Assembly: GCA_014529385.2 (NCBI GenBank)
Contig: CM043944.1
Location: 60,835,268 to 60,899,267, forward strand
Direction: 5' to 3'
Origin: Adiantum capillus-veneris
Lineage: Eukaryota > Streptophyta > Polypodiopsida > Polypodiales > Pteridaceae
Length of the DNA: 64,000 bases
This document shows, piece by piece, positions 52,340-63,650 of the stretch. Every line of letters starts with the position of its first letter. The stretch's first letter is position 1. The notes beneath the pieces were generated by a model that was not told the DNA's origin, did no database searches, and was given only the letters and a program-made list of their open reading frames with translations. A program made the position numbers and the translations under genes.

Positions 52340-53795
52340 TCAAGAAGACTGGTAGCATCCTACCACATTTTCATCACTATCACTCTCTTGGACATGTATT
52401 CCATGTGTCTTAAGTGACTCCCCTTCACCCTCAGACTGTGGAGGAATAGACTTAGTGAGAGTTTGACTCTTTCTTTTTATGATATCTATAATTTCTTCAT
52501 GAAACTCGCGTTTAGCAATGCCAAGAACCTCGCCCAAGGTGAACTCAACTTTGCTATTCAAAATCCTTTCCTCCAATACTTGCTTTAAGTTTGTGGTAGC
52601 TTCAAACAGATTGTAGCTTGTATGCAGGGTCTTTTGCTTTAGCTTTTCCTTGCTCTTTCTTCTTCCCTGTAGATGCCTTCTCCATAGGAATCTCAGGAGG
52701 AGGAGGCACATGTGGTGGAGCCTCATAGGAAGGTCCTGGATCCTTTCTTCCACCAGCTCTTGTAACCCTCTTCGAAGTAGAAGGACCTGCATCTCCATTC
52801 TCACGTCTGCGCTTCTCTTCCACAATTGCTTCATTGTTATAGCATTTTCCAAGATAGGCATGCACTGATAAAGAGTCCACAGGGTCATCCCAACCTGTTG
52901 TATGGCATATGCAATCACCGGCTTCATAAAATACCTGTTTAGTTACCGTCCCTTTTTCGGCTGAGGCTACTGCATATGGCCACAAGCTATCAACCTCCTC
53001 AAAATCATTTGGAGTATACTTTAACACTTTCTTTGGAATTAGCTCTATCTTTACCCCATAGGTAGTAGCCTCCACTGCAGAAATAGCATGACTAGTTGCC
53101 ATATCCTCCACTAACTTCCGCATACCTCCTTTTCCAAAGCTAGTTCCTAATGGCATACTTGTCTCCCGCAGATGGATCTTGCCATCCTTAAAAAACACAA
53201 GATCTCTTTTTAAGGCATCACTAAAGCTATCACAATCCCTTCTGCCATGGTCTGTGCTATCACGCCATATGCATCTGTGCACAAGTCCTTCTTTGCTTTG
53301 GGATTTTTGTCCTGCAGCAGCAGCAGGTTGTCCTTTCTCTTCAAGCCTTGCTAGCTTTAACTTCATTTCTCGCATGCCCTTAACAAACTCATCAAGCATT
53401 GAATTGTCACCTTTTGGACTCACAACAGTAGGCTTTGGTGGAATCTGTGACGTGCTAGGAGGAGAGGTAGTACCATTCACCACCATCTTGTCCCTACGAC
53501 GTTGCCTCTTAGCAAGCAATGAGACTGCGTCTTCAACCTCTGTCCACTCAGCCTTTAGACCCTGTTCTGTATTCTTGTCTTCATGGAGTAGCTCTAGCTT
53601 TTCTTGGAGCTCATGACCTGTAGCTTGAAGGAACAATTCGGTCTTTTCACTGTCCAAAGTAGCCCGCTCTGTTCCTGACAGTTGAGCATAGCGCCGCTCA
53701 AACTCTCTCAACAGTTCGATGATGGAAAGTCCTTCTTTTGGCTTTGCAACCCATTCCAAGAAGGTCCTTTTTGTAACCCTTTTAGAGTCCTCCAT
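52340..53795 (-). pseudogene. gag: Element F: gag C-terminal part
   Basis: The frame 52602-53795 covers the capsid end and knuckle region C-I-W-R-D-S-T-D-H-G-R-R-D-C; the second knuckle Cys is Arg, so the finger is lost. A frameshift near 52610 leads to 52340-52600 with L-E-E-R-I-L-N-S-K-V-E-F-T, matching D. Confidence 0.8.
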
Positions 53796-53798
53796 GAA

Positions 53799-54125
53799 TT
53801 ATTCCTCATTTAGGGCTAATTTGAATTGCTCCCAACCTTCTCCATGCTCCTCCCTAATTCCCCTTACATGGTCTCTAATCTCGGGGACCACAACAAGCTC
53901 AAAACTATGAATCATGTCCACCTCTGGAACCCGTTGTAGCTCCATCTCCTTTACATAACCACAAAGAAACTTTGTGACATATTTCCCTTCAAATTGGTCG
54001 ATTTTGTTCACAATAGCTTGAAGGTCTTTGGTTGCTGACACTTCCCTTCTTTCTACAGCCTGTTGTTGTTGCATAAACATGGCGAATGCTTGAAACATTT
54101 GCATTGTGCCTTGATCAAAATGCAT
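53799..54125 (-). pseudogene. gag: Element F: gag N-terminal part
   Basis: 108 codons, M-H-F-D-Q-G at the start; the usual start ATG lies upstream but is followed by a TAA. M-Q-M-F-Q-A-F-A-M-F is shared with D. Ends at a TAA where D has Tyr. Confidence 0.8.
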
Positions 54126-54210
54126 GCCTTGTTACTCTTGTTGATCCATAGCTTTAATTATTTGTAATTAAACCTTTCAAAACAAGTATTTAAACCCCCA
54201 CCCCAGCTGC

Positions 54211-54228
54211 TTCGCGTCGGGTTCACCA
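54211..54228 (-). other. Primer binding site, element F
   Basis: TGGTGAACCCGACGCGAA on the minus strand, four bases from the LTR. Same as D. Confidence 0.75.
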
Positions 54229-54232
54229 GAAA

Positions 54233-55424
54233 TGTCGGAATGTGTGCGGTCTAGCTGGGAAGGTGCAAAACCTCTCACTGTGAGAGTTTGTGATGAGAGT
54301 CACAAACACTTTGTGAAAAAGTGTTTGTGGAGAATCACCAACCCTCTTTCTAAGGGTGACGGAGAATCTAAAATCGTTTGTGACAACAAAGTCACAAACC
54401 CTCTTTCCTATCGTGCTTGGAAACTGCTTGTTTTCGTAGTCGAGATTATGATGAGAGGATCATCAAATCACATTCAATTTCACTTTACAAGAGCATTTGA
54501 AAACACTACAGTTTCAACCATGAAACCTCAATGCTCATACAAGCACAATTCTCAATCAAAACCCAAACCTCTTTCATGCTATCATGTAGCCTCGCCCCCA
54601 ATTACATAGTCGTAACATCAAACAGTTGAAAGGAATGCTCGAGCTTCCACCTTCACGACGACCATTTTCTGATTTTGCAGAGATTTAAGAGCTTCTATAT
54701 TGAAGCCCAAACACCATTTTGATAAGGGGAAACCCTAATTCACTCCCTCACAAGCTCAGATACAAGATTGCGAAGAGGCGGGACTGCAGCACACATAGAT
54801 TGGGCAACCATAGAATCTATTGCACAGTAGAGAAAAATTGCCGGTTTTTTCTGTAAAAATTAGCCCTCCCTCTCTTACCCACGTCATTTTCAGTTCATGT
54901 GTCAATTTTTAGGCCATTTTTTCATTTTGGACCAAAACTAAGCCATTTTCATCTCATTTTTTACCCAAAAAATGTCATTTTTTATGCAAAAAATCCCAAA
55001 CGGAGTCAAAAAAATCCCTAAATTTGTGGGATCACTTGCATAAGAATAAAAAGCATAGATAAGTATCATTTTCCATCAATATACCATTTTGGGTCACTTT
55101 CCATGCAATTCTACAACTGCTCATGCTAGTTGTTATTTTTGGCGCATCAATCTTTATAGGTGAGATGAGTGTGCCACCATGAAACACTTGGACTATGTAC
55201 ATTGTCAAACCAAATTAAGAATCTTATCAAGTGGAAAAGCACGCAAATTCACCACATCCAGGGCCACGACTCCCCGGATAGGTATGTACATGATAATGAC
55301 CGCAGTAGACGCTTCAACATATATCACAATATGTACATGATTTCTTTTATTTGCATACATCAAGAAGTGTCAAGAGTGAGGTGAATGTTTTTATTTCACA
55401 CTATGTATGTGCCACGGCAAGACA
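54233..55424 (-). repeat. Element F 5' LTR
   Basis: 1192 bp, TGTCGGAATG to GGCAAGACA. TATA-like CTATAAAG (minus) at 55152-55159. Hairpin-forming GTGTTTGTG/CACAAACAC arms at 54280-54335. Confidence 0.93.
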
Positions 55425-55428
55425 CCGT

Positions 55429-55569
55429 CATGGAGAGCCTTTTTCAACACAGGAGCTCCTTGAAAGGAGCATCCCCTTCAGCTCCATCTCCTACATGGTC
55501 GGTGTGCAGGCGATCGAATTTTCCATGGTCTCTTTCTCTGTAGGGTTCACATTTGGAGGCCCAAAGTGA
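55429..55569 (+). pseudogene. Element G: ORF piece 3' of F
   Basis: In-frame continuation of 47869-48018 after removing F. Ends with G-F-T-F-G-G-P-K then TGA. Unknown; see the other half. Confidence 0.35.
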
Positions 55570-55580
55570 GCCTTAAGTTG

Positions 55581-55700
55581 GCCAAGGGCCGGTTCTCATG
55601 CACAAAATTGCAGTTAGGGATAATCAACATCCATAAAGAAGCCAAGGACAAGTTCTCTTACACGAAAGTGCAGCTGGGGATAGTCAGCATCGAGAAGGAA
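55581..55700. repeat. 60-bp tandem repeat, two copies
   Basis: 55581-55640 and 55641-55700 share the same 60-base frame (GCCAAGG...AAGAA) with about a fifth of bases changed; a third partial copy starts at 55701. 60 is a multiple of three and the copies stay open in one frame. Confidence 0.8.
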
Positions 55701-57563
55701 ACCAAGGATAGAGCCTGCCAAGGAGAAGGCTTGAACACACAAATCATGCAAGGCATGCCAACTGGGGAGTAGAAAAATTTAAAGCAAGCAAAGAGCCTCG
55801 GTATGAATTAAGATTGGCCAAGGTAAGGCAAAAATTGACAAAGATACTAAGGATCGAGGGAAGGCAACATTACAAGCACCCATGTGGCAAAGTATTGAAA
55901 AGATATTTTTGAATGCATGTAAGGAATGGGAGTAGAAGGCAACGACATCTAACATTGAGATTTTCTTGGGTTTCTTCTTCCTTTGATTAGTACGATGGTG
56001 AGACCGGGCGGGAGGAGCACTTATTGAGCACTCAAGGCACAAGCAAGGCTTGTGAGCATTACCAAAAGCACGATATTTTTGTCTTTGAATACACGGTGTG
56101 CAACAACCACTCCCAGTCAAGCAAGGATTGAGTGAGAAATGATGTTGTTTACAAGCAAGGCTTCTTCCCCTGCATGGCAAAGGTTATGGCATGGTAGTGC
56201 TTGAAAATCTCATAACGATTGGCACGGCCTATTGCTAGCCTTGATGATGGAGGCACAGGTACTCGGCAAGGCCGACCCTTAACTGCAATTCCAAGAAGCT
56301 GTTAAGAAAGTTGCTCGGGCTTGACTTCTAGGCCAGCTGTCTGTCATTAAAGCAATCAGACAACGACTGGATCCACCCATTGTCGGCAAGCGTGATCCAA
56401 CAAGTTTTTCAAGACATCACTGGAGCCAGGCTCTGTCTACGTAATCAAGTCAAGAAGGAATGAGGCACATCTATTGCAAGTTTTTTTTTTCAACACATTG
56501 TACAACTTGACAAGGTCAACTATTTGTGAATGCTCGACAAGGTCGACTTTTCTTGTTATGCCATTGTAAATTGGGAAGAGTATGTGTTCTCTATGAGCAC
56601 CATAACTGTGCATGAGTACTTATGTGGAGCAAGGCTTCCCTTTTGACATTTGGCATAGCAGTTTCCAAAGTTTGGCATATACTAATAGCATACGAACTTG
56701 GGGAAATTTGCCAAGATGTCCGCACGTTTTTAAAATCACATGAGGGTGTATATGATATATACGCTAACTCACTCAAGTAGTGCATATGGCTATGAGTTGG
56801 ATTCAAGCGAGCTACAAGAAACATGGTCACAAGTGGGCGACAAGGTTAGTAAATTTCAAGTTATGTTTTTTTTTCCCTACGTTTTACTTTTCATTTTGGG
56901 AAAGATCTCTCTGTTGTGCAAAGCAAAGTGCTTGGGTAGACTCCACCCATAAGAAGTCGTTGTACAAAGCAAAGTGCTTTGCCCGACTTCATGTGAAGCA
57001 CCGCTTCTCTTATGTACCGCAGTCTTCTCGATTGATTTCAGATCAATGACACTGGCACATATCTTTGGCACCACGTGGGTATAACCTCAGAGTTTACGCA
57101 ATGCCCCATTATGATGTATCTATGCCAGTGTGCTCGTGCAAGGCACGCATACTAGAAGCTCACATGGTTGAGACTACCATTGAAGCCAATGGCTTATTAT
57201 TATATTTTTTGATATGTATGCATGGCATAAGTATGGTGGAAATACGACACCCATCATTGCATACGCTTTCGCTATAGCACTAGCTACTCTATCAAGGACG
57301 AGCTCAGTTATTGTTGTTTTAAAATATGTTGTGTTTATGTTTATTCACAAGCAAAGTGCCATACATATGCACCCTGTTACAATCACGATTACATACACGG
57401 TAAGTGAGTCAAGATGTGATTTATGGTACCTCTCTCTACGAGAGTGTGGTACAAGCACACTGTTGTATGCTTATAGAATAAGCTACCACACAGCCATTGT
57501 TTTTCACAAAGGCATACACAGGGGGTATATAACACATTAGCATAAGGGGTTTCCTCATCCTGG

Positions 57564-57565
<2 letters not shown>
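55701..57565. other. Remaining element G or unassigned sequence
   Basis: No coding domain or LTR recognised. A repeated AAGCAAAGTGC word occurs at about 56920-56985 (twice) and near 57352. Open frames are short and lack family resemblance. It is probably non-coding retroelement sequence, from position between G's primer site and the CACTA. Confidence 0.4.

Positions 57566-57643
<78 letters not shown>
57566..57643. repeat. (CT)n microsatellite
   Basis: About 39 CT units. No LTR edge seen beside it. Confidence 0.97.
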
Positions 57644-57647
<4 letters not shown>

Positions 57648-58229
57648 AACTTCTCTGCGAGAAAGGTGAAACTAGGCATGATTTTATTGAAATCTTTTTA
57701 TGTCAATATGGTAGCAACAAGGCCTACGAGCCATCTATTTTTGAAAGGCTAAGAGCCTCCTATGTTGGAATGGCTAAGAGACATCTATAAGTAATCTATT
57801 AGTGATTTCTTTCAAGATCAATCCTAATGGACACGCAAAAGTCTTGCCATTAGCAACTATTTGGGCATTATTTTAGCACTGCACACTTTAATTGTGAAGA
57901 TCAATTTGAGGTTTTGAACGTCTTAAACTTCAAACGACTATCTCTACCAAGGTGTATATATAGATGAGAGACAGCATTTATGACATCAAGGTTGTTCACA
58001 AAAAAACCACGATTACTAATTTTTGGATCTAGAAAAGATTCGGTTATGAATACAATTCCAATTTGTGTGGATCTCTTATTTCATCTATAGCACAAAGAGT
58101 GTCTATATGAGTGCAGTTTTGGGGTAAGACCCATCTCGTGATTACTAAATCACTTATTAAGTATCGATGGTCAATTCTTCAAACCTTCACACTTGAACTT
58201 TCAAGGAAAGGAGTCCACAAGCTGTCAAG
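57644..58229. other. No gene seen
   Basis: AT-rich, no domain, no LTR or TIR signal. Ends where the CACTA terminus begins. Confidence 0.5.
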
Positions 58230-58376
58230 CACTACAAGAGGTACTTAATATTAGCGACGCACGCAATGCAACGCTCAAATGTGAAAACCCACGGTATCGC
58301 TATAGGCGTCGCTAAGTTATAAGTAACTTAGCGACGCTCATAGCAATGCCTATAGCGACGCCTATAGTGACGCTGT
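58230..58376 (+). repeat. CACTA left terminus and subterminal repeats
   Basis: CACTACAAGAGG followed by TTAGCGACGC, GGCGTCGCTAAG, CTTAGCGACGC and TAGCGACGCC in both orientations. Alternate orientations make a long imperfect hairpin around 58300-58350. Such repeats are the usual transposase binding sites at CACTA ends. Confidence 0.75.
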
Positions 58377-58567
58377 CAAGGGTAAAAAAATAACCGAGAG
58401 TGTCCAAAAACTCAAATCTCAGATCTAAGTTTTCGGCGCGTACTCAAGCAAGCAAAGGTAACGTGCTCTCTCTCTTTCTTCTCCACACACACACACACAC
58501 ACAAAGAGAGGAAGGAGAGCCAAGTATGCTCCTTCCCTCTCCTCACTCTCATGTTCCCTTCCCCTCT

Positions 58568-58568
58568 T

Positions 58569-58634
<66 letters not shown>

Positions 58635-58704
58635 AGCACATGCATAAACAAAAAACGCACACACACATGCATAAACAAAGAATGCACACACACATTGAGA
58701 GAGG

Positions 58705-58772
<68 letters not shown>

Positions 58773-58839
58773 ACATGCATACACAAAACACGCACACACA
58801 CATGCATAAACAAAGAATGCACACACACATTGAGAGAGG

Positions 58840-58882
<43 letters not shown>
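58568..58882. repeat. (CT)n, (AC)n and (GA)n tracts with a duplicated unit
   Basis: CT tract 58568-58610, AC tract, then a unit with GAGCACATGCATA and ACACACATTGAGAGAGG that appears twice (58635-58710 and 58770-58845), each followed by (GA)n. Long open frames through it are low-complexity artefacts. Confidence 0.9.
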
Positions 58883-58886
<4 letters not shown>

Positions 58887-58920
58887 AACAAAGAGAGAGA
58901 GAGAGAAGAAGAATAAGAAG

Positions 58921-59632
58921 AGAGTCTTAACATCATAGGAAACTATCCCAAGAGACCTTAAAGATCTAGTCGACCAGGAGTTGAACTCAAGACCTGTTAT
59001 TCATGAGGGAAATGGCATAACCAATCTATCACACTTGGGTGATAGAAAAGTTATACCATTTTTCTCCTTTTATTGGCGTGCACACACACACACACACACA
59101 CACCCAAGAAGAAGAGAGTTTAATTTAACGTCGTAGGAAACTAATTCAAGAGACCTTAAAGATCTAGCCGACGAGGTGTTGAACTCAAGACCTGTTATTC
59201 AAGAGGGAAATGGCATAACCAATCTACCACACTTGGGTGATTGAAAGGTTATACCATTTTTCTCTTTTGATTGGCAACACCGACACACACACGCAAGAAG
59301 AAGAGAGTTTTAACGTCGCAGGAAACTATCCCAAAAGACGTTAAAGATTAGGTTAGATGTAGACTTACGTTAGATTAGATTTAGGTTTATTTAAGTTAAA
59401 TTAAATTAGATTTACGTTTGATTAGATGTAGGTTTATTTACGTTAGATTTAGATTTATGTTATATTTAGATTAAATTTAGCTAGGTTTATTTACGTTAGG
59501 CTTAGATTTACGTTATATTAAATTAGATTTAGGTTTATTTACGTTATTTACCTGTTATTGAAGAGGGAAATGGTATAACCAATCTACCACACTTGGGTGA
59601 TAGAAAGGTTATACCATTTTCCTCTTTTTATC
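58921..59632. repeat. Tandem array of a tRNA-like unit of about 190 bp (three copies)
   Basis: Copies start near 58921, 59113 and 59301; the third is split (59301-59349 and 59550-59632). Each contains TTGAACTCAAGACCTGTTATTCAAGAGGGAAATGGCATAACCAATCT split here as motifs: on the minus strand GAGTTCAACTCC looks like a tRNA B box and TAGATTGGTTATGCC like an A-box region. Possibly SINE-derived. No tRNA gene is claimed. Confidence 0.5.
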
Positions 59633-59720
59633 GTTTAAGATAAGGTTAGATTTAGATTTACGTTAGATTAGATTTAGGTTTATTTAGGTTAGATTAGATT
59701 AGCTAGATTTAGGTTTATTT
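59346..59720. repeat. Degenerate TTAGATTTACG-type minisatellite
   Basis: Units such as TTAGATTTAGGTTTATTTACG repeat irregularly at 59346-59549 and 59637-59720. The first block sits inside the third tRNA-like unit and replaces its middle. Confidence 0.8.
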
Positions 59721-60000
59721 TGAGTACACCAAAGGATTATACTGCCTATGCATTTGAGAGTCACTGCGTTGGAGATGCTGAGGAGTGAACCGAACACTGC
59801 ATCGGGGTCACCTAGAGGCCTGGATGATGAGCATTCATTGGACAGGGTTGCTATAGTTCACGGGAGGGACATGCCAAAGTGATATGCCTACCTCATCAAT
59901 CGTATGTCCGATGAGACCATTATGACCCCTGAGGGGAAGCAAGTGATGGGCCGCATACAACATTTGTGTAAACAGATTTTTTGACACGTTGTAGTCTATC

Positions 60001-60363
60001 ATGGTCTCTTGGAGGGATCATGATAAATCCTCTAAGGATTATCTTATTGTGATGCTACATTGGGAGTTTCAAGTTCCCTCTTTGGAGAATACATTTGATG
60101 ATGCTTGGAGGAGGAGACGCATGCGTGACTACATGAAGCATTGGAGGTCAGATGCCAAACCTGACTGGCGTGAAAGAGAGGAGTGGAGGGGTATCAGGGA
60201 GGAGAGGACGACCAATCCAGATAGGTGGTGGCAGCAAAGTGACGCAACAAGAGTTTGCATCAAGACGGGATTATCCCATCACCTAGGGAGTGGCAGTTGG
60301 GCAAGCTTCGAGGAGGATTTTGTCCCATCACCTGGGTCATGGATTGACGGGGTGGAGAGGTGA
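60001..60363 (+). CDS. Uncharacterised ORF inside the CACTA (120 codons)
   Basis: From an ATG; Arg/Glu/Trp-rich with R-R-R-R-M-R-D-Y and W-R-E-R-E-E-W-R. The upstream frame (about 59760-59980) also looks coding-like but has stops. Position before TNP2 suggests a second CACTA gene; no family recognised. Confidence 0.35.
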   Translation: MVSWRDHDKSSKDYLIVMLHWEFQVPSLENTFDDAWRRRRMRDYMKHWRSDAKPDWREREEWRGIREERTTNPDRWWQQSDATRVCIKTGLSHHLGSGSWASFEEDFVPSPGSWIDGVER

Positions 60364-60827
60364 GAGTATTAAACTCTTGCATTGAATTATTTGTATATGT
60401 GAGGCCCATTCATATCTACACAGCTAGTAGCCCCATTGGTATGTCTTTTACCCTTCAATGGAGCGAATCACCACATGTTCCATTAGCTTAGATTTAAGAT
60501 AAGATTTTGGATTGAGTTTTTATATTAGAGTCTACCTTCAAGATTACGGTAAACAAATTAGAGTTAGAAGAACGGTGAAAAGATCTACTGTGAAAAGACG
60601 TTAAGATGCTATGAAATGCTACAGCTAGAGAAGAGGCAAAGGGGTTTTGTCCACTACATGCACTATCACGTAGACGTGGGTGTGTAGATTTCTTGTACCC
60701 ACAAATATAGGCATTGACCAATAAAGACAAGATTATAGCCCGGTGGTTCTGATCTCCATGCACCTCTAGACCGAGGTGTGCGGGGATTGGACATGACTAG
60801 AGAATGTGAGGTAGTTTACAGTGTGAA

Positions 60828-60898
<71 letters not shown>

Positions 60899-60962
60899 AA
60901 GACGAAGAATGCCAATAGAAGATTAAATTTTTTGTCCAGGTTATAATATTTTTACCCTCATT
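60364..60962. other. No gene seen; (GA)n at 60833-60895
   Basis: Between the 120-codon ORF and the TNP2-like gene. Contains about 31 GA units and otherwise AT-rich sequence. Confidence 0.6.
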
Positions 60963-63233
60963 ATGAGTAGTGATGAGGATGTGGGGCTGTCCAACCGAAA
61001 CACCTATCTCTCAACGAGGATCTTATGTCCTTGTAATCAATGCAAGCATGCTGTGCGGCAGACAAGACGCGTTTCTTTGCAGCACGTTCGCGGATTTGGC
61101 GAGGTTAATCCATCTATTATAGATCGAGTTGTTGCCAATTATAACTCGTCGGACTCTGACGTTGGCCAACAGGCAACAATCTTGCAACCCAATAGACGTG
61201 TTCGCAAACGCTTTGGTCAAGCAGCATATGTAAGGCCACAAGATGTAGCCTATGATAGCTCGGGGGATGATCATGCAGACTCACATTCCCAGTGAGGCAA
61301 TGTTTGAGCCCGAGATTGATGAAATGATCGAGACGATCATGGATTCAGAAAGGCTTATCTATGATGATATGAAAAGTGAAGCCGATACGCCATTGTATAA
61401 TGGAGCACGTGTGTCTAGATTAAAAGCGCTCCTGGTTCTTCTCAACATGCAAGCAAAGTTTGGATGGAGTGACACTAGCATCACAATGCTTTTCAGGTGA
61501 TCTATTACAATTAGTTTACTTTAATAAAACTCTAAGTGTATAATGATCTGATAGATTTTTACACAATTGTACCGTATTTTTATGTTGTGTAGATTGCTCA
61601 AAGAGCACATACTACTAGCTGATAATGTGATGCCAGATTCCCGAGAGGAAGCAAGAAAGATTTTGCAAAACTTGGGGATGGATTACAATTCGATCCACGC
61701 TTGTCCTAATGACTGCATTCTTTTCAGAGGGGAATACATAGACATGGAGAAGTGTCCAAAATGTGATTCCGAGAGATATCGAGTAGATCTCCACGGAACA
61801 AAAATTCCGCAAAAGGTTTTGCGACATTTTCCTCTACTTCCTCACATCAAGCATTTCTTCAAATGTAAGTCCATGGCTGCCCTAGCATCATGGCATGAGG
61901 AGAATAAATCTTCGGATGGTGTGCTACGGATTCCTACAGATTGCACAGCCTGAAAACATATAGATGGAACATGGTCGGATTTTTCCAGGGAAGCTCAAAA
62001 TTTGCGCTTAGGCCTGGCTATGGATGGCGTAAATCCATTTGGTCAAAGATCAACATCTTACAGTGTATGGCCCGTTGTCATCGTCAACTACAACATTCCC
62101 CCGTGGTTGACTACGAAGAAGGGGCACCTATGGCTAAGCTTGATTATGCCGGGGCGATATAAAGTGAAGAATATGGATGTGTATCTTCGTCCACTATTGG
62201 AGGATATGAGCCGACCCCCAGGTTGACGGAATGCTTTGATCAAAGGCATTCTAATGTGGACCATGCATGACTATCCCGGACTAACAGAATGCTCAGGTGA
62301 TTTACACTCCTTACTCAAACAGTGTAAATCTTGGTTTTTCTCAAGCTGATCTATTATCATGTGTATACATACAGGGCTTCAAACAAGCGGATACAAAGCA
62401 TGTGTCACATGTGGACCTAGACTGAATGCACATAGGGCGCCCTCATTGAAGAAGCAAATCTACGAAGGTCATCAAGCGTATCTTCCAGAGAATCATGTGT
62501 TACGCGGCGGCTTTTTGGGAAGAGATCTACCGAGGATGTCTGCACAAGCATGGTTAGAGTAGAAGGAGATGTGTGATGACGGATTGCCCCCAGGGATGAA
62601 GACTATCTCTATGGTACGAGTTACAATACTGGCCCTGACTCATGATCAATCACTTGCTCGATCCAATGCACATATTCAAGAGTGTGGGTAATCTACTATG
62701 GGACCATCTGACCGACAAGAAAGATACTTTGGGAGCCAGGGTTGACCTTAGAAATGTGGATCGTATGGAGCAATATTGGCCGCAAACAGTGTCCGATGGA
62801 TCAATAAAACTCCCTAAAGCACCATGGATTTTCACAAGAGCCCAAGAACGCAAAGTAAAAGAGACTATTCGATCTTTGCAAACCCCCATTGGCGTAATGC
62901 ACTCGCTCTGAACGTGTTTTACTAAAAAAGGAAAGCTTACCGGTTTGAAGTCACACGACTGGCATAAAATGTGTCAGGTATGTTCATAGTAGAATATATC
63001 ATAGTGGGAATTGTGTAACAAATTTGTGTGTGGACTTTAATATCATTGATGCACGTGTTTTGCAGTTTATTTTACCGGTTGTCATTGATGGATGTTTGTC
63101 TCTTGACGTCCGTAACAAAATCTACAAACTTGCGAGGTTGGTGCAATGGATCTCACAAAAGGAGATCAACGTAGACTTCATACCATTCTCTATCTACTTG
63201 TCCATGTTTTCTACTCCATTCACTCAATATTAA
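60963..63233 (+). pseudogene. CACTA TNP2-like transposase, multi-exon pseudogene
   Basis: Exon 1 starts at an ATG (60963) with the transposase-associated domain C-P-C-N-Q-C-K-H. A one-base shift near 61290 leads to the next frame. Intron 61497-61592 (GT...AG) joins M-L-F-R to L-L-K-E-H. The TNP2 core follows: C-P-N-D-C-I-L-F, C-P-K-C, L-R-H-F-P-L-L-P, then a TGA where Trp is expected (61951-61953), then D-G-V-N-P-F-G, Y-S-V-W-P-V-V, D-V-Y-L-R-P-L. Intron 62297-62374 and intron 62978-63065 follow. Later stops (for example near 62560 and 62637) show decay. The transposase would cut and rejoin DNA in the nucleus; here it is inactive. Confidence 0.85.
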
Positions 63234-63514
63234 GTTTAAATGTTTGTGTGTTTAATGCAGGTATGGATGATGAGGAATTTCTTTCTTGTTTATCACCCCA
63301 GTAGAGACAGTGGTACGTGGAGCGTCATCGCTCTGGCACACCATCGCGCATTCCTACTCCATCCGCATCTCCCTCTATTTCGGAGCATTCAGCACCAGGG
63401 ATTTCATTAACGTAATCATGATCGGGTGATTAACTCTAGTATTTACACAAAAAAATCACGTGATCACGTTAATTGTTAGCGTGACTTTGATGATGACCTG
63501 CAAAAACCTATAGA
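63234..63514. other. CACTA 3' region
   Basis: Possible last exon after a CAG at 63258-63260 (M-D-D-E-E-F-L-S) with a TAG soon after. Contains the palindrome-rich AATCACGTGATCACGTTAATT around 63455-63475. No clear gene. Confidence 0.4.
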
Positions 63515-63650
63515 GCTGGTTAGCCCTCCGGGCTTTCATAATTTCCCTGGGGGACCCGCTGGGCTTTTTCATTATCCCGGCGGGCCCACTGGGTTAATGC
63601 AGTACCCCGGCGGGCCCACCGGGAAAACGGAAAAGCCCGGCGGGCGTAAT
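63515..63650. repeat. GC-rich 30-bp minisatellite with palindromic core
   Basis: Copies of CCCGGCGGGCCCACYGGG start near 63545 (degenerate), 63576, 63606 and 63636, period about 30 bp; a partial earlier copy is at 63522. CCGGCGGG and CCCACCGGG can pair with neighbours. It stands out sharply against AT-rich surroundings. Confidence 0.85.

Larger units (their letters stand above)
48019..55424 (-). mobile_element. Element F: D-related retrotransposon lacking reverse transcriptase
   Basis: 7.4 kb. LTRs 54233-55424 (5') and 48019-49210 (3'), each 1192 bp, TG...CA, with direct CCGT at 48015-48018 and 55425-55428. It carries gag, protease, linker, an RT-RNase H gene with most of RT deleted, and integrase, all with stops. 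The primer site and polypurine tract match D, so it may have been mobilised by D-type enzymes. It lacks the small leader ORFs. Confidence 0.93.

Noticed and set aside
58400-58936. Long open frames on both strands (over 170 codons)
   Set aside because: They run through (GA)n, (CT)n and (AC)n tracts; the proteins are pure dipeptide repeats.
58921-59240. Functional tRNA genes
   Set aside because: Only A/B-box-like words; no cloverleaf or acceptor stem that I can trace.
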